Program-made: the position numbers and the translations under genes | Assembly (NCBI GenBank): GCA_910589075.1 | Contig: CAJUSK010000003.1 | Location: 1 to 45,610, forward strand | From: an uncultured Lachnospiraceae bacterium | GTDB taxonomy: Bacteria > Bacillota > Clostridia > Lachnospirales > Lachnospiraceae | Length of the DNA: 45,610 bases | Reading direction: 5' to 3' | Shown here: piece after piece, positions 17,763 to 26,597 of the stretch | Position numbering within the stretch: the first letter of the stretch is position 1 | Layout: each line of letters starts with the position of its first letter | Notes under the pieces: model-generated | The model's input: the letters and a program-made list of their open reading frames with translations, nothing else | The model's database searches: none | Told to the model about the DNA's origin: nothing

Positions 17763-18932
17763 ATGCCGGATTTAATTAGTGTCATTGTGCCTGTATACAA
17801 TGCATCAGAGTATGTAAGCCAATGTATAGACAGTATATTGATTCAAAGTTACCAGGAACTGGAGATTCTGTTGATAGATGATGGTTCTACGGATAACTCT
17901 TTGCAAATATGCAAGGCATACTGCAGAAGAGATCCGCGTGTACAACTGATACAACATGTAAAAAACAGGGGGCTTGTATCAGCAAGAAAAACAGGTTTAC
18001 AGGCATCCAGGGGAAAATATATCGGTTTTGTAGATGCAGATGATTATATAGAACCGGAAATGTTTAAAAGGCTTATATATGCAATAGAAAAGTATGATGT
18101 GGATTTTGTCCATTCAGGATTCATAGTGGAAGGGGAAAACATCTGTCATTATGAGGAAAACCTGGTAGATTTTCAATTTGAGAGCAGAGGAAAGTATATT
18201 GCTGAAAATATACTTAGAAATCAGACGATGACATTTTCCTTATGGTCAAAACTTTTCAGGGCTGATTTGATAAAAGATGCGTATTTATCGTTGAATGATG
18301 AGCAAAGTTATGGGGAAGATCTGTTGTGTCTTTGTAATTGTATGATATTGTGCAACAGATTTTATATGATGCGGGATGCATTTTATCATTATAGAGTATA
18401 TGACGGATCAATGTCTCATTTGAATTGGTTAAATATATGCTTTCAGGAATCCCGGCTATATGAGTATATAACGAGGATTTTCAGGAAGAATGACCTGCTG
18501 AAAACATGTGAAAACGATGCGGCATATCATTACAAAAGCCGTATATTGGAAGCTATGATGCAGGACAAAGCCAGTGGAGCTATCATATTGAACTATTGTT
18601 TTCCCGGTATTGAGAAACTTAAAAATAAGAGAATTGCCATCTACGGATCAGGAAGAGTTGGAAAAAATTTTTATTATCAGATTTCCAGTTATGGACAGTG
18701 TGAGATTACAGCTTGGGTAGACAGGGATAACCATGGAATTTTTAACCTGATCAGAATAGATAAACCGGAAAAATTAAAAGAAATTCCATATGAGTTGATT
18801 ATACTTGCCGTAAACAAAGAAGAGGTGGCAGACGAAATCAGAAATACTTTGTTGCACCAGGATATTTGTAAAGATACTCAGAAAATTGTATGGGAAAAGC
18901 CTTTGCATATCAATAACCCATTACATGTGTAA
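17763..18932 (+). CDS. Family 2 glycosyltransferase with C-terminal Rossmann-like module
   Basis: ATG 17763 behind GGAGAG is preferred over the upstream TTG 17748, giving 389 residues. The GT-A part shows ISVIVPVYNASEYVSQCIDS, LLIDDGSTDNSLQ and FVDADDYIEPEM. The module starts near residue 287 with RIAIYGSGRVGKNFYYQI, an intact GxGxxG, followed by ITAWVDRD and YELIILAVNKEEVADEI. This is the last gene of the AT-rich block; 76 nt without a recognised promoter separates it from the LicD gene. Confidence 0.9.
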   Translation: MPDLISVIVPVYNASEYVSQCIDSILIQSYQELEILLIDDGSTDNSLQICKAYCRRDPRVQLIQHVKNRGLVSARKTGLQASRGKYIGFVDADDYIEPEMFKRLIYAIEKYDVDFVHSGFIVEGENICHYEENLVDFQFESRGKYIAENILRNQTMTFSLWSKLFRADLIKDAYLSLNDEQSYGEDLLCLCNCMILCNRFYMMRDAFYHYRVYDGSMSHLNWLNICFQESRLYEYITRIFRKNDLLKTCENDAAYHYKSRILEAMMQDKASGAIILNYCFPGIEKLKNKRIAIYGSGRVGKNFYYQISSYGQCEITAWVDRDNHGIFNLIRIDKPEKLKEIPYELIILAVNKEEVADEIRNTLLHQDICKDTQKIVWEKPLHINNPLHV

Positions 18933-19008
18933 TGTTCACGTAAACGGTTTATCAGTCAGGTAAGTGTAACCACATTATCCACAGAAAGCAGGAGATGAAA
19001 ACAACATC

Positions 19009-20205
19009 ATGAAAACCTATTATGTAGAAAGTATCATAGAAGAGATATCCAAAGGAATCAAAACCCTGATTAATAAGGGCATACTGACTCAGGATAAAAA
19101 GATTATCTTATACGGCCTGGATACCTTCTCATTTGCCATGCGGACCATCTTATCTAATCTGGGATTTTCGACAGACAGCTATATATCAGATGATCCAGAA
19201 CTGTTGATCCGGTTTAAAAGAAATATCAAATCCATAGGTGCCCGTTACCTGAACTCTACCAGGGATCTGATTCGTATCTGTTCCATAAAAGAGCGTTTGT
19301 CATCCTTCGACAGCCATATAGTCATTTTAAACGCATCAAAAGGTTGTCCGGAAGAAGTGCTGGAACAATTCAATTACAGGCGGGGCAGCAACTATTTTTG
19401 TGTATACGACTGGGAAGCGGATGAATTCCTGAAAGCCCTGCAGGGAAAGCGTCCCATGGAAATCCGGGAGGTGCAGAGTGTTTTAAAGGAGATGCTCATC
19501 CAGGTGGATCGGTTTTGCCTGGAAAAAGGGCTGCGGTACTGGGTATGCGGCGGAACTCTGCTGGGGACATTCCGGCACAAAGGTTTTATCCCGTGGGATG
19601 ATGACATTGATATATTTATGCCGTGGGAGGATTATCAACGGTTTTTAAATGAATTTACCACAGATGCAGACCACATTCTGATTGTATCAGGGGCGGGGGA
19701 TCGAAAGGATTACTATGAACTCTTTTCAAAGCTGGCGGATCATCGCACCATGGTCCGTGAGGATGTGGACGTGGTGAGGAAAGTACATCCGGTTGCCATG
19801 GACATCTTTCCGATCATCGGCATGCCGGATGATGCAGGGGAACGGAGCCTGTTTTTCAGTCGGTATTATGAACTGGAAAAACAGATTTGGGAGGACTACT
19901 ATGCCTGTAACGGGGACCTGGATGTCTATAACCGGTGGTATCCGGCGCAGAAAGAATTTCTGGAAGCTTATGATTTTGAACAGTCAGCGTATGTGGGCGT
20001 ACTGGCGTCCGCTTACAGGGAGAGAGACTGTACCACAAGAGGGGCTTATGCATCGACCCTGCGGATGCCCTTTGAAGATATAGAAGTAAATGTGCCCTGC
20101 GGATACCGGGAGTATCTGGATAACATGTACGGCCCGGACTGGATGGAACTTCCGGGGGAAGGCAGCCGGAAGTCACATCATAAAATGGAAGCATACTGGC
20201 TGTAA
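19009..20205 (+). CDS. LicD family phosphotransferase with N-terminal Rossmann-like module
   Basis: The 398-residue protein has a module at residues about 31-140 (KIILYGLDTFSFAMRTIL), degenerate in its glycine loop, and a LicD domain from about 160. The LicD hallmarks are WVCGGTLLGTFRHKGFIPWD, followed directly by DDID (aspartates 197-199 and 201), the metal-binding acidic cluster of this nucleotidyltransferase-like fold. LicD proteins transfer phosphocholine or other phospho-groups from CDP-linked donors to glycans. That fits the two CDP-forming enzymes downstream (22609 and the C terminus of the 27906 gene). AGGAGATG lies upstream of the start. The transferred group is unknown. Confidence 0.88.
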   Translation: MKTYYVESIIEEISKGIKTLINKGILTQDKKIILYGLDTFSFAMRTILSNLGFSTDSYISDDPELLIRFKRNIKSIGARYLNSTRDLIRICSIKERLSSFDSHIVILNASKGCPEEVLEQFNYRRGSNYFCVYDWEADEFLKALQGKRPMEIREVQSVLKEMLIQVDRFCLEKGLRYWVCGGTLLGTFRHKGFIPWDDDIDIFMPWEDYQRFLNEFTTDADHILIVSGAGDRKDYYELFSKLADHRTMVREDVDVVRKVHPVAMDIFPIIGMPDDAGERSLFFSRYYELEKQIWEDYYACNGDLDVYNRWYPAQKEFLEAYDFEQSAYVGVLASAYRERDCTTRGAYASTLRMPFEDIEVNVPCGYREYLDNMYGPDWMELPGEGSRKSHHKMEAYWL

Positions 20206-20219
20206 GGAGGACAAAGCGG

Positions 20220-21503
20220 ATGCCAAAGGTTTCGGTGATTGTACCGGTTTATAACGTGGAAACATACCTGCCGGCCTGCATGGAAAGCATTCTTTCCCAG
20301 ACACTGGAGGATCTGGAGATTATTTGCGTGGATGACGGTTCCACAGATGGCAGCGGGAAACTGTTGGATGCCTGGGCCGCCGGCGATTCCCGTATCCGGG
20401 TATTTCATGAAGTGAACAGAGGATATGGAGCAGCCATGAACAGGGGACTGGATGCGGCCACAGGGGAATATATCGGTATTGTGGAAAGCGACGACTGCAT
20501 TTGTGCCCGGATGTATGAGACTTTGTATGATAACGCTGTCCATGATCAACTGGATTTGGTGAAATCGGATGCATTTTACTGGCTGGAAAACCTTGGATAT
20601 AAACGGAAAATCCATTATAGCTGGCTGGATCCGTATTATGACCGTGTACTTTCTGAAACGGACCGGAATCGGTTCTTTGATTTTTATATGAATATCTGGA
20701 CCGGGATTTATAAGAGAGACTTTCTGGTACAAAACAAAATCCGGTTTCACGAAAGCCCTGGCGCTTCCTACCAGGACAATGGTTTCTGGATGCAGACGCT
20801 GTTTTATTGTCAGCGGGCAAAGTGGCTCAGTCAGGCATTTTATCTGTACAGACAGGATAATCCTGCGGCCTCGGTGAAAAGCAGAGGAAGGCTTGCGGTT
20901 ATGAGGGAGGAATACAGGTTTCTGATACGTACCCTATGGGACCGGGCGGATTATCAGTTCCTGCCCTACTGTTATTATTACAGAATGCTGCGGCACAGGG
21001 GAACTTTTATGCGCATTGCGGATGACCTGAAACGGGAATTCTGCAGGCAGATCATTGAGGATTACAAAAAGTACAAAGGTTATATCAAGTGGAATATGGG
21101 GCTGGATACATGGTTTTATTCCATTGCAGCGGATCCGGACGGGGTATGCCGGAAGCTCATACAGAGAAAAAGGGAACTGAAAGAGCGGTTGGAGTGTGCG
21201 CCATACATTATTGTCTATGGTACGGGCAGGAGGGGGGATATTACATTCCGCGGTCTGTACAATGAAGGATATTATGACAAGCTGTATTTTGCCATTTCCC
21301 AGGAGCCTTCCTGCAGGGAGATGGCCGGCCGGCCATATCTGTCAATCGTAGAGGCGCACAGCCTTTGCCCTGGCGCCCTGGTGATTCTGGGCGTACAACG
21401 GGGGACTGCCATATATCGGGAGATGGAAGGGATACTGACACAGCTTGGGATGGAGTGTGCTATTGACAGTCAGGATATAGAAGAAAATTTTTATATTTTG
21501 TAA
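20220..21503 (+). CDS. Family 2 glycosyltransferase with C-terminal Rossmann-like module
   Basis: AAGGAGG overlaps the LicD stop and lies 9 nt before ATG 20220. The 427-residue protein has a GT-A domain (VSVIVPVYNVETYLPACMES, CVDDGSTDGSGK) in which the usual DADD acidic motif reads VESDDCI, a common variant. A long middle region follows, then a module from about residue 325: YIIVYGTGRRGDITFRGL, with the strand ALVILGVQRGTA. GC content is higher than in the GT2 genes upstream, suggesting a different origin for this part of the cluster. Confidence 0.9.
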   Translation: MPKVSVIVPVYNVETYLPACMESILSQTLEDLEIICVDDGSTDGSGKLLDAWAAGDSRIRVFHEVNRGYGAAMNRGLDAATGEYIGIVESDDCICARMYETLYDNAVHDQLDLVKSDAFYWLENLGYKRKIHYSWLDPYYDRVLSETDRNRFFDFYMNIWTGIYKRDFLVQNKIRFHESPGASYQDNGFWMQTLFYCQRAKWLSQAFYLYRQDNPAASVKSRGRLAVMREEYRFLIRTLWDRADYQFLPYCYYYRMLRHRGTFMRIADDLKREFCRQIIEDYKKYKGYIKWNMGLDTWFYSIAADPDGVCRKLIQRKRELKERLECAPYIIVYGTGRRGDITFRGLYNEGYYDKLYFAISQEPSCREMAGRPYLSIVEAHSLCPGALVILGVQRGTAIYREMEGILTQLGMECAIDSQDIEENFYIL

Positions 21504-21543
21504 CAATGTTACAGGTATTTGGGATTCTGAAAACGGAGAGACG

Positions 21544-22599
21544 ATGCGGTATTACGAGAGTGATTTATATAAAAAGGAATTACAGGAGATTTGGGAGAGC
21601 AGTGATTTTGGCAAGGTATTGCAGGACAGAACGCTGGTGATTACAGGCGCGCGGGGATTGATTGGCAGTGAATTGATTGATGCGGTTATGTCTGCCAATG
21701 ACTGCCATGGACTGAACTGCAAAATGTATGGCGTGGTCAGAAATATGGAGGCTGCAAGAGAACGGTTTGGCCGGTATGAGGATACCGGATATTTCCGGCT
21801 GATACAGGCTGACATAAACCGGGATGACATCCGGATTGACGGGGAGATTGACTTTTTTATTCATGGCGCCAGCAATACACATCCGGTCTATTATGCCCGG
21901 CGGCCCATAGAAACCATTCGCACCAACACAGTGGGAACGGACCGCGCGTTGCAGTTTGCCGCTGACCATCACTGCAGGAGGTTTCTGTTTTTATCTTCCG
22001 TAGAGGTATATGGAGAAAACAGGGGTGATGCGGACAGCTTCCCGGAAACCTACCTCGGATATATCGACAGCAATACACTGCGGGCGGGATATCCGGAAGG
22101 GAAACGGTTGGGAGAGACACTCTGTCAGGCATATATGGCGGAGCTGGGACTGGATTGTGTACTCCCCAGAATTTCCCGCTCTTACGGACCCGGTCTTTTA
22201 AAAGAAGATTCCAAAGCCCTGTCCCAGTTTATCGGCAAAGCTTTGGGCAGGGAGGATATTGTTCTGAAGAGCAGGGGGGATCAGTTGTATTCCTATATCT
22301 ATGTGGCAGATGTGGTAAGCGCTCTGCTGTTTCTTCTTGCCCATGGAAAAAAGGGCGAAGCATACAATCTGTCAGGCGCAAAATCAGATATTACGCTCAG
22401 GGAACTGGCACAGTATCTGGCCGGATTGGCTGGGACAAAGGTTACATTTGAAATTCCGGAGGAAACGGAAGCCGCAGGTTATTCCAAAGCGACAAAGGCG
22501 GTATTGGATACGGCCAAAATAACGGCTCTGGGCTGGCGTTCGCGCTATCCCATCAGGGAAGGAATCAAAAGGACGCTGGAACTGCAGCGAATACATTGA
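21544..22599 (+). CDS. NAD-dependent epimerase/dehydratase (extended SDR)
   Basis: This 351-residue protein opens its Rossmann domain with LVITGARGLIGSELIDAV and has FIHGASNTHP and the serine region FLFLSSVEVYGEN. The YxxxK pair is in YPEGKRLGETLCQAY. The C-terminal half contains YIYVADVVSALLFLL and YNLSG, as in nucleotide-sugar epimerases. It is 9 nt upstream of a cytidylyltransferase, so a CDP-linked sugar or alcohol is a plausible substrate. The specific reaction (epimerase, dehydratase or reductase) is not determinable. Confidence 0.88.
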   Translation: MRYYESDLYKKELQEIWESSDFGKVLQDRTLVITGARGLIGSELIDAVMSANDCHGLNCKMYGVVRNMEAARERFGRYEDTGYFRLIQADINRDDIRIDGEIDFFIHGASNTHPVYYARRPIETIRTNTVGTDRALQFAADHHCRRFLFLSSVEVYGENRGDADSFPETYLGYIDSNTLRAGYPEGKRLGETLCQAYMAELGLDCVLPRISRSYGPGLLKEDSKALSQFIGKALGREDIVLKSRGDQLYSYIYVADVVSALLFLLAHGKKGEAYNLSGAKSDITLRELAQYLAGLAGTKVTFEIPEETEAAGYSKATKAVLDTAKITALGWRSRYPIREGIKRTLELQRIH

Positions 22600-22608
22600 G
22601 GAAAAAAC

Positions 22609-23331
22609 ATGAATATAGCAGTGATTATTGCGGCGGGGGTAGGCGCAAGAACCGGGCAGTATGTACCGAAACAGTTTATCAATGTGCTGGATAAACCCAT
22701 TATTGTCTATACCCTGGAAAAATTTCAGAATGCGGCAAGTATAGATGCCATAGCGGTGGTCTGCCTGAAAGGCTGGGAAGAGATTTTGCAGGCGTACAGC
22801 CTTCAATATGGCATTGCAAAGCTCAGGTGGATAGCAGCGGGCGGAAACAGCAGCCAGGAATCCATCTATGCGGGACTGAAATGTCTGGAAGGTATATGTT
22901 CCGGTGAGGATATTGTGATTATACATGACGGTATCCGGCCCATGGTGGATGTGGAAATACTGGAGTCCTGCATTGAAACATGCCGGGAATATGGTAACGG
23001 GATTACCGCGCTGCCGGTTTACGAACAGGTATTCCGGACCTGTGACAATGCCACTTCCAGAGAATATATACCCAGAGACGGATTAAAGATATTGCAGACG
23101 CCCCAGGCATATCGGTATGGAGAAATACGGGCGGCATATGAAGAGGCTTTCGCAAGCAGAACCGGCATACAGTCTTTTGCCTATGCCAATACAATGATGA
23201 CAGAACTGGGAAAGACACTGTATTTTTCAAAAGGTTCCACAAAGAACATCAAGATTACCACAAAGGATGACATTGAGATTTTCAAAGCAATGCTGAGAAC
23301 GGAAAAGAGTGAAGGCATATTGGAGAAGTAA
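22609..23331 (+). CDS. IspD/TarI-like cytidylyltransferase
   Basis: The enzyme class makes CDP-alcohols: IspD makes CDP-methylerythritol, TarI makes CDP-ribitol. The 240-residue protein carries VIIAAGVGARTGQYVPKQFI, the CTP-binding N-terminal loop, then GGNSSQESIYAGL, IIHDGIRPMV and LQTPQAYRYG, and ends with NIKITTKDDIEIF. The cluster context, next to LicD and an epimerase rather than isoprenoid genes, favours a TarI-like glycan role making a CDP-polyol or CDP-sugar. GAGGAAAA precedes the start. Confidence 0.88.
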   Translation: MNIAVIIAAGVGARTGQYVPKQFINVLDKPIIVYTLEKFQNAASIDAIAVVCLKGWEEILQAYSLQYGIAKLRWIAAGGNSSQESIYAGLKCLEGICSGEDIVIIHDGIRPMVDVEILESCIETCREYGNGITALPVYEQVFRTCDNATSREYIPRDGLKILQTPQAYRYGEIRAAYEEAFASRTGIQSFAYANTMMTELGKTLYFSKGSTKNIKITTKDDIEIFKAMLRTEKSEGILEK

Positions 23332-23363
23332 ACAGGAAATTGTATGGCAGTGAGGAATCTGAA

Positions 23364-23837
23364 ATGAACAAAGCGACACCAAACTGGGAAGAAGAGAGAG
23401 AAACGCTGATCTTCCAGAGAGAACGGAACAGAGAACAGTTTCATTGTGTATTGCAGTGGCTGGATTTGCTGGAGGAAGGGACGAACCTGGCGCCCTATCT
23501 GAAAGACCATCGATGCAGGCGGGTTGCCATTTATGGTGCTGCCCGGATCGGAGAGATGCTCTTGAAAGAGATCCGCCAATATGAACAGTGGGAAGTTGAG
23601 CCAGTTTACTTTCTGGATCAGAGCGGGAAATGGCTCAGGGAAAAATGGGGGATTCCGGTTTATCTGCCGGAGGAATTTCCGGATCTGCCAGAGGTGGATA
23701 TGGTGATTGTAACGGCAATCAGTTATTTTGCATCTGTCCGTGATCAACTGTTTCTGCTCAGGCCAGAGATTCCGGTGGTTTCTCTGAATACGATGATAGA
23801 GGTCAGAAAGGACGAAGTGTGGTATGAAAAGCGATAA
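23364..23837 (+). CDS. Stand-alone Rossmann-like module protein overlapping the glycyl radical enzyme gene
   Basis: The likely start is ATG 23364 with GAGGAA about 6 nt upstream, giving 157 residues; a TTG at 23340 is less likely. A charged helical stretch of about 50 residues precedes the module: RRVAIYGAARIGEMLLKEI, then VEPVYFLDQSGKW and VDMVIVTAISYFASV. The loop GAARIG retains the first and last glycine. The gene overlaps the next start by 14 nt, so the product is probably made in step with the glycyl radical enzyme. It may bind a nucleotide or act as an accessory subunit; that is inference. Confidence 0.75.
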   Translation: MNKATPNWEEERETLIFQRERNREQFHCVLQWLDLLEEGTNLAPYLKDHRCRRVAIYGAARIGEMLLKEIRQYEQWEVEPVYFLDQSGKWLREKWGIPVYLPEEFPDLPEVDMVIVTAISYFASVRDQLFLLRPEIPVVSLNTMIEVRKDEVWYEKR

Positions 23838-25833
23838 AGAACTGTTCCTCTGGAAAAAAGAAGCAGAGACAAAAGAGGAATGGGACAGGAAGTGCACGGA
23901 AAAAGCGCCCCGATTTCTGGAGGCCCGCAATAGGGAGGATTTTGAAACCTGTTTCCATGAACTGTGTGAGCATATGGACATTACGGTGGGCACGGGACGG
24001 TTCGTATACTTTTTTGATGTGTATTTTCGTTTTGGTACTTCCATAGCGAATATGGCGCCGGACTATGAAGCAATACTCTGCCAGGGATTACAGGCATTAT
24101 ATTATAAAAAAGAGGATTGTACCAATACGTTTTGTGAACGATACAATGCCGTATTGGCTGATTTGGAACTGCTGACAGACCGGATTACAGACTGTCTGAC
24201 TGCCTGCGGGCAGACGTCTGCGGATGCGGCAGACCGAGACGTAAATTCCGCATATACGGAAAGACAGATCCAATGGTTCAGGCGGATAAAAAACGAGAGG
24301 GCACAGACTTTTGAAGAAGCCCTGCAGAGAATCCTTTTTTTAAACCAGATGATCTGGCAGACCGGAAGCTGGCTGGTAGGGCTTGGCCGGCTGGATATGC
24401 TGCTGTATCCCTACTATCAGGAAGATCTGGCCCGGGGCAGGATTGACCGGGAACAGGCCGGGTGCCTGATCCGGGAATTTTTACACACACTTCATGGATA
24501 TTACTGGTATAAGAGCAATCAGCTTCTGGGGGATACAGGGCAGGTTATGATTCTGGGCGGTACGGATTTGCAGGGCAATTATCTGTACAATGATTTGACG
24601 GTTCTGTTTCTGCAATGTGTGAAAGACTGCAGGCTATCCGATCCCAAAATCGTATTGCGGACCAACCGCAAGATGCCCCGTGAGCTGATGGAAGAGGCTG
24701 TGCGGGGTATGGCAACAGGGACGGGAAGTCCTCTGCTTTCCAATGACGATTTGATAATTCCCCGTCTGATAGAATTTGGTATTAAAAAGGAAGATGCCTG
24801 TGCCTATTCCACATCTGCCTGTTGGGAACCTCTTATCGGCGGCAAGAGCAGTTCCATGAACAATCAGAGCAGCTTGGTCTATACAAGGGCATTGCAGACG
24901 ATGCTTCAGGAAGAACCACTGGGCAATCTAAGCAGCTTTGAGGCAGTTAAGGAACAGTTCCTGCTCTGCCTGCGGCGTGAAATTATCAAATGTGAAAAAA
25001 AACTGTATACACAGAAGCATTGGCGCAATACGCTGTATTCCATATTTATGGGCGGATGTCGGGAAAGCAAAAAAGATATTACGGAAGGCGGAGCCAGATA
25101 CCATCATGTGGGGATCACCACAGTGGGGCTTGGAAATGTGGTTAATTCCCTGCTGAATATTCAAAAATATGTATTTGAAGAGCAGCGTTATTCCATGATG
25201 GATGTAAAGAAAATATGTATTGGCAACTATGCGGGGTATCCGGAAGCGGTGCAGCTTCTGTCAAGCCATAACTGGTATGGACAGGACGACGGCAGTGCTG
25301 CCGCGTTGGCCAATGAGTTACAGGCTTATGTGACAAAGACGACAGAGGATTTCCGCACACCCATTGGCGGGAAGCTGAAATTTGGAATCAGCGGTCCCGA
25401 TTATCTCCTGGCAGGCAATGAAGAAAATGCGTCTTTTGACGGACGGAAAAAGGGTGAGCCCTTTATAGTCCATATATCCAATGAAGACCTGTCCTCCTAT
25501 ACGGAACTGATGAATTTCGCGGCGGCTCTTGACTATGGGGACAACCGGTTTAACGGGAATGTGGTGGATTTTATGGTCAGTCCGTCGTTTATGGAGAAAC
25601 ACTTTGACAAATTTGTCACGCTGTTGACACGGGGGATGGAAGGAGGATGCTTCCAATTACAGACAAATGTACTTGGCAGTGAGACATTACTGGAAGCGAA
25701 GCAGTCGCCGGAGCAGTTTCCACATCTCATCGTGCGGGTTTGGGGCTTCAGCGCCTATTACGTGGAATTGCCGGAAAGCTACCAGAATCTTTTGCTCGAA
25801 CGGGCGATGAAGAGTGAGAGGAAGCGTGCATGA
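23824..25833 (+). CDS. Glycyl radical enzyme (pyruvate formate-lyase superfamily), divergent
   Basis: At 669 residues this is short for the superfamily (about 760-850). The C-terminal radical site is plain: RVWGFSAYY with the radical glycine at Gly641, 28 residues from the end. The thiyl cysteine is most likely Cys333 in TSACWEPLIGGKSS, with Glu335 two residues later as in the CxE of glycerol and diol dehydratases and other eliminases. Upstream, GQVMILGGTDLQGNYLYND and SPLLSNDDLIIPRLIEFG match the family core. The following gene is its activase (ATGA overlap). Its place among glycan genes suggests a radical elimination or rearrangement on a polyol or sugar derivative. This is inference; the substrate is unknown and the enzyme should be oxygen-sensitive. 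Confidence 0.9.
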   Translation: MKSDKELFLWKKEAETKEEWDRKCTEKAPRFLEARNREDFETCFHELCEHMDITVGTGRFVYFFDVYFRFGTSIANMAPDYEAILCQGLQALYYKKEDCTNTFCERYNAVLADLELLTDRITDCLTACGQTSADAADRDVNSAYTERQIQWFRRIKNERAQTFEEALQRILFLNQMIWQTGSWLVGLGRLDMLLYPYYQEDLARGRIDREQAGCLIREFLHTLHGYYWYKSNQLLGDTGQVMILGGTDLQGNYLYNDLTVLFLQCVKDCRLSDPKIVLRTNRKMPRELMEEAVRGMATGTGSPLLSNDDLIIPRLIEFGIKKEDACAYSTSACWEPLIGGKSSSMNNQSSLVYTRALQTMLQEEPLGNLSSFEAVKEQFLLCLRREIIKCEKKLYTQKHWRNTLYSIFMGGCRESKKDITEGGARYHHVGITTVGLGNVVNSLLNIQKYVFEEQRYSMMDVKKICIGNYAGYPEAVQLLSSHNWYGQDDGSAAALANELQAYVTKTTEDFRTPIGGKLKFGISGPDYLLAGNEENASFDGRKKGEPFIVHISNEDLSSYTELMNFAAALDYGDNRFNGNVVDFMVSPSFMEKHFDKFVTLLTRGMEGGCFQLQTNVLGSETLLEAKQSPEQFPHLIVRVWGFSAYYVELPESYQNLLLERAMKSERKRA

Positions 25834-26582
25834 GTATCAGGGTTACAAACATCCAGCGGATGTGTTTTGACGACGGGCCAGGGATACGGAGTACCGTATT
25901 TTTAAAAGGATGCAGCATTCACTGTCCCTGGTGTTCGAATCCCGAAACCATTTCCTTTGAGAAACAGAAAATTTCTGAAGGCGTGGAATATGGCAGGGAT
26001 TATGAACCCGGGGAACTGACAGACATTTTAGAAAAAGACAGAAAATTCTGGGGCAGGGACGGTGGCGTAACCTTTTCGGGCGGAGAGGCACTTATGCAGG
26101 GACGGCAACTTTTGGAAGTCTGGAAATATTTAAAAGAAACGGGGGTTGGCCTGGCGGTGGAAACGGCCCTCTTTGTCCCGGAAGAATTGCTGGAGAACGC
26201 GCTGCCCTATATAGATTTTTATTATGTGGATGTGAAACTGCTGGACCAGGCATTATGCGCCTCTGTTCTGGGAGGCGATGTGGACCGGTATCTGAAAAAT
26301 GTGCAGCGGCTTGCTGCAGAGGGGAAAGATGTCCATTTCCGGGTGCCCTGTTCTGTGGAATATGTATTACAGGATCAAAATCGGAAACTGCTGCTTGATT
26401 TTTTTAAAGCCTATCGGCAGTATCCCATAGAACTGTTTCCGCTCCATGATCTGGCCAGGAGCAAATATCAGGGGCTGGGGCTGGAAATGCCCGATTTTGA
26501 ACAGGCGGGCGAACCTTATCTGGCGCACTTTCGGGAAGAACTGCTGATCCGGGGGTGCCAGGTGGAAATCATCAGTATCTGA
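25830..26582 (+). CDS. Glycyl radical enzyme activating enzyme (radical SAM)
   Basis: This 250-residue radical SAM protein has the activase cluster motif CSIHCPWC (Cys28, Cys32, Cys35), preceded by the family-typical FDDGPGIRSTVFLKG, and the SAM-contact GGE in VTFSGGEAL. It lacks the extra ferredoxin-like insert with two 4Fe-4S clusters seen in dehydratase activases, so it resembles the compact pyruvate formate-lyase activase type. It generates the glycyl radical on the enzyme encoded immediately upstream, with which its start overlaps by 4 nt (ATGA). It acts in the cytoplasm and needs anaerobic conditions. Confidence 0.92.
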   Translation: MSIRVTNIQRMCFDDGPGIRSTVFLKGCSIHCPWCSNPETISFEKQKISEGVEYGRDYEPGELTDILEKDRKFWGRDGGVTFSGGEALMQGRQLLEVWKYLKETGVGLAVETALFVPEELLENALPYIDFYYVDVKLLDQALCASVLGGDVDRYLKNVQRLAAEGKDVHFRVPCSVEYVLQDQNRKLLLDFFKAYRQYPIELFPLHDLARSKYQGLGLEMPDFEQAGEPYLAHFREELLIRGCQVEIISI

Positions 26583-26597
26583 AGGTGGAAAGTCAAT

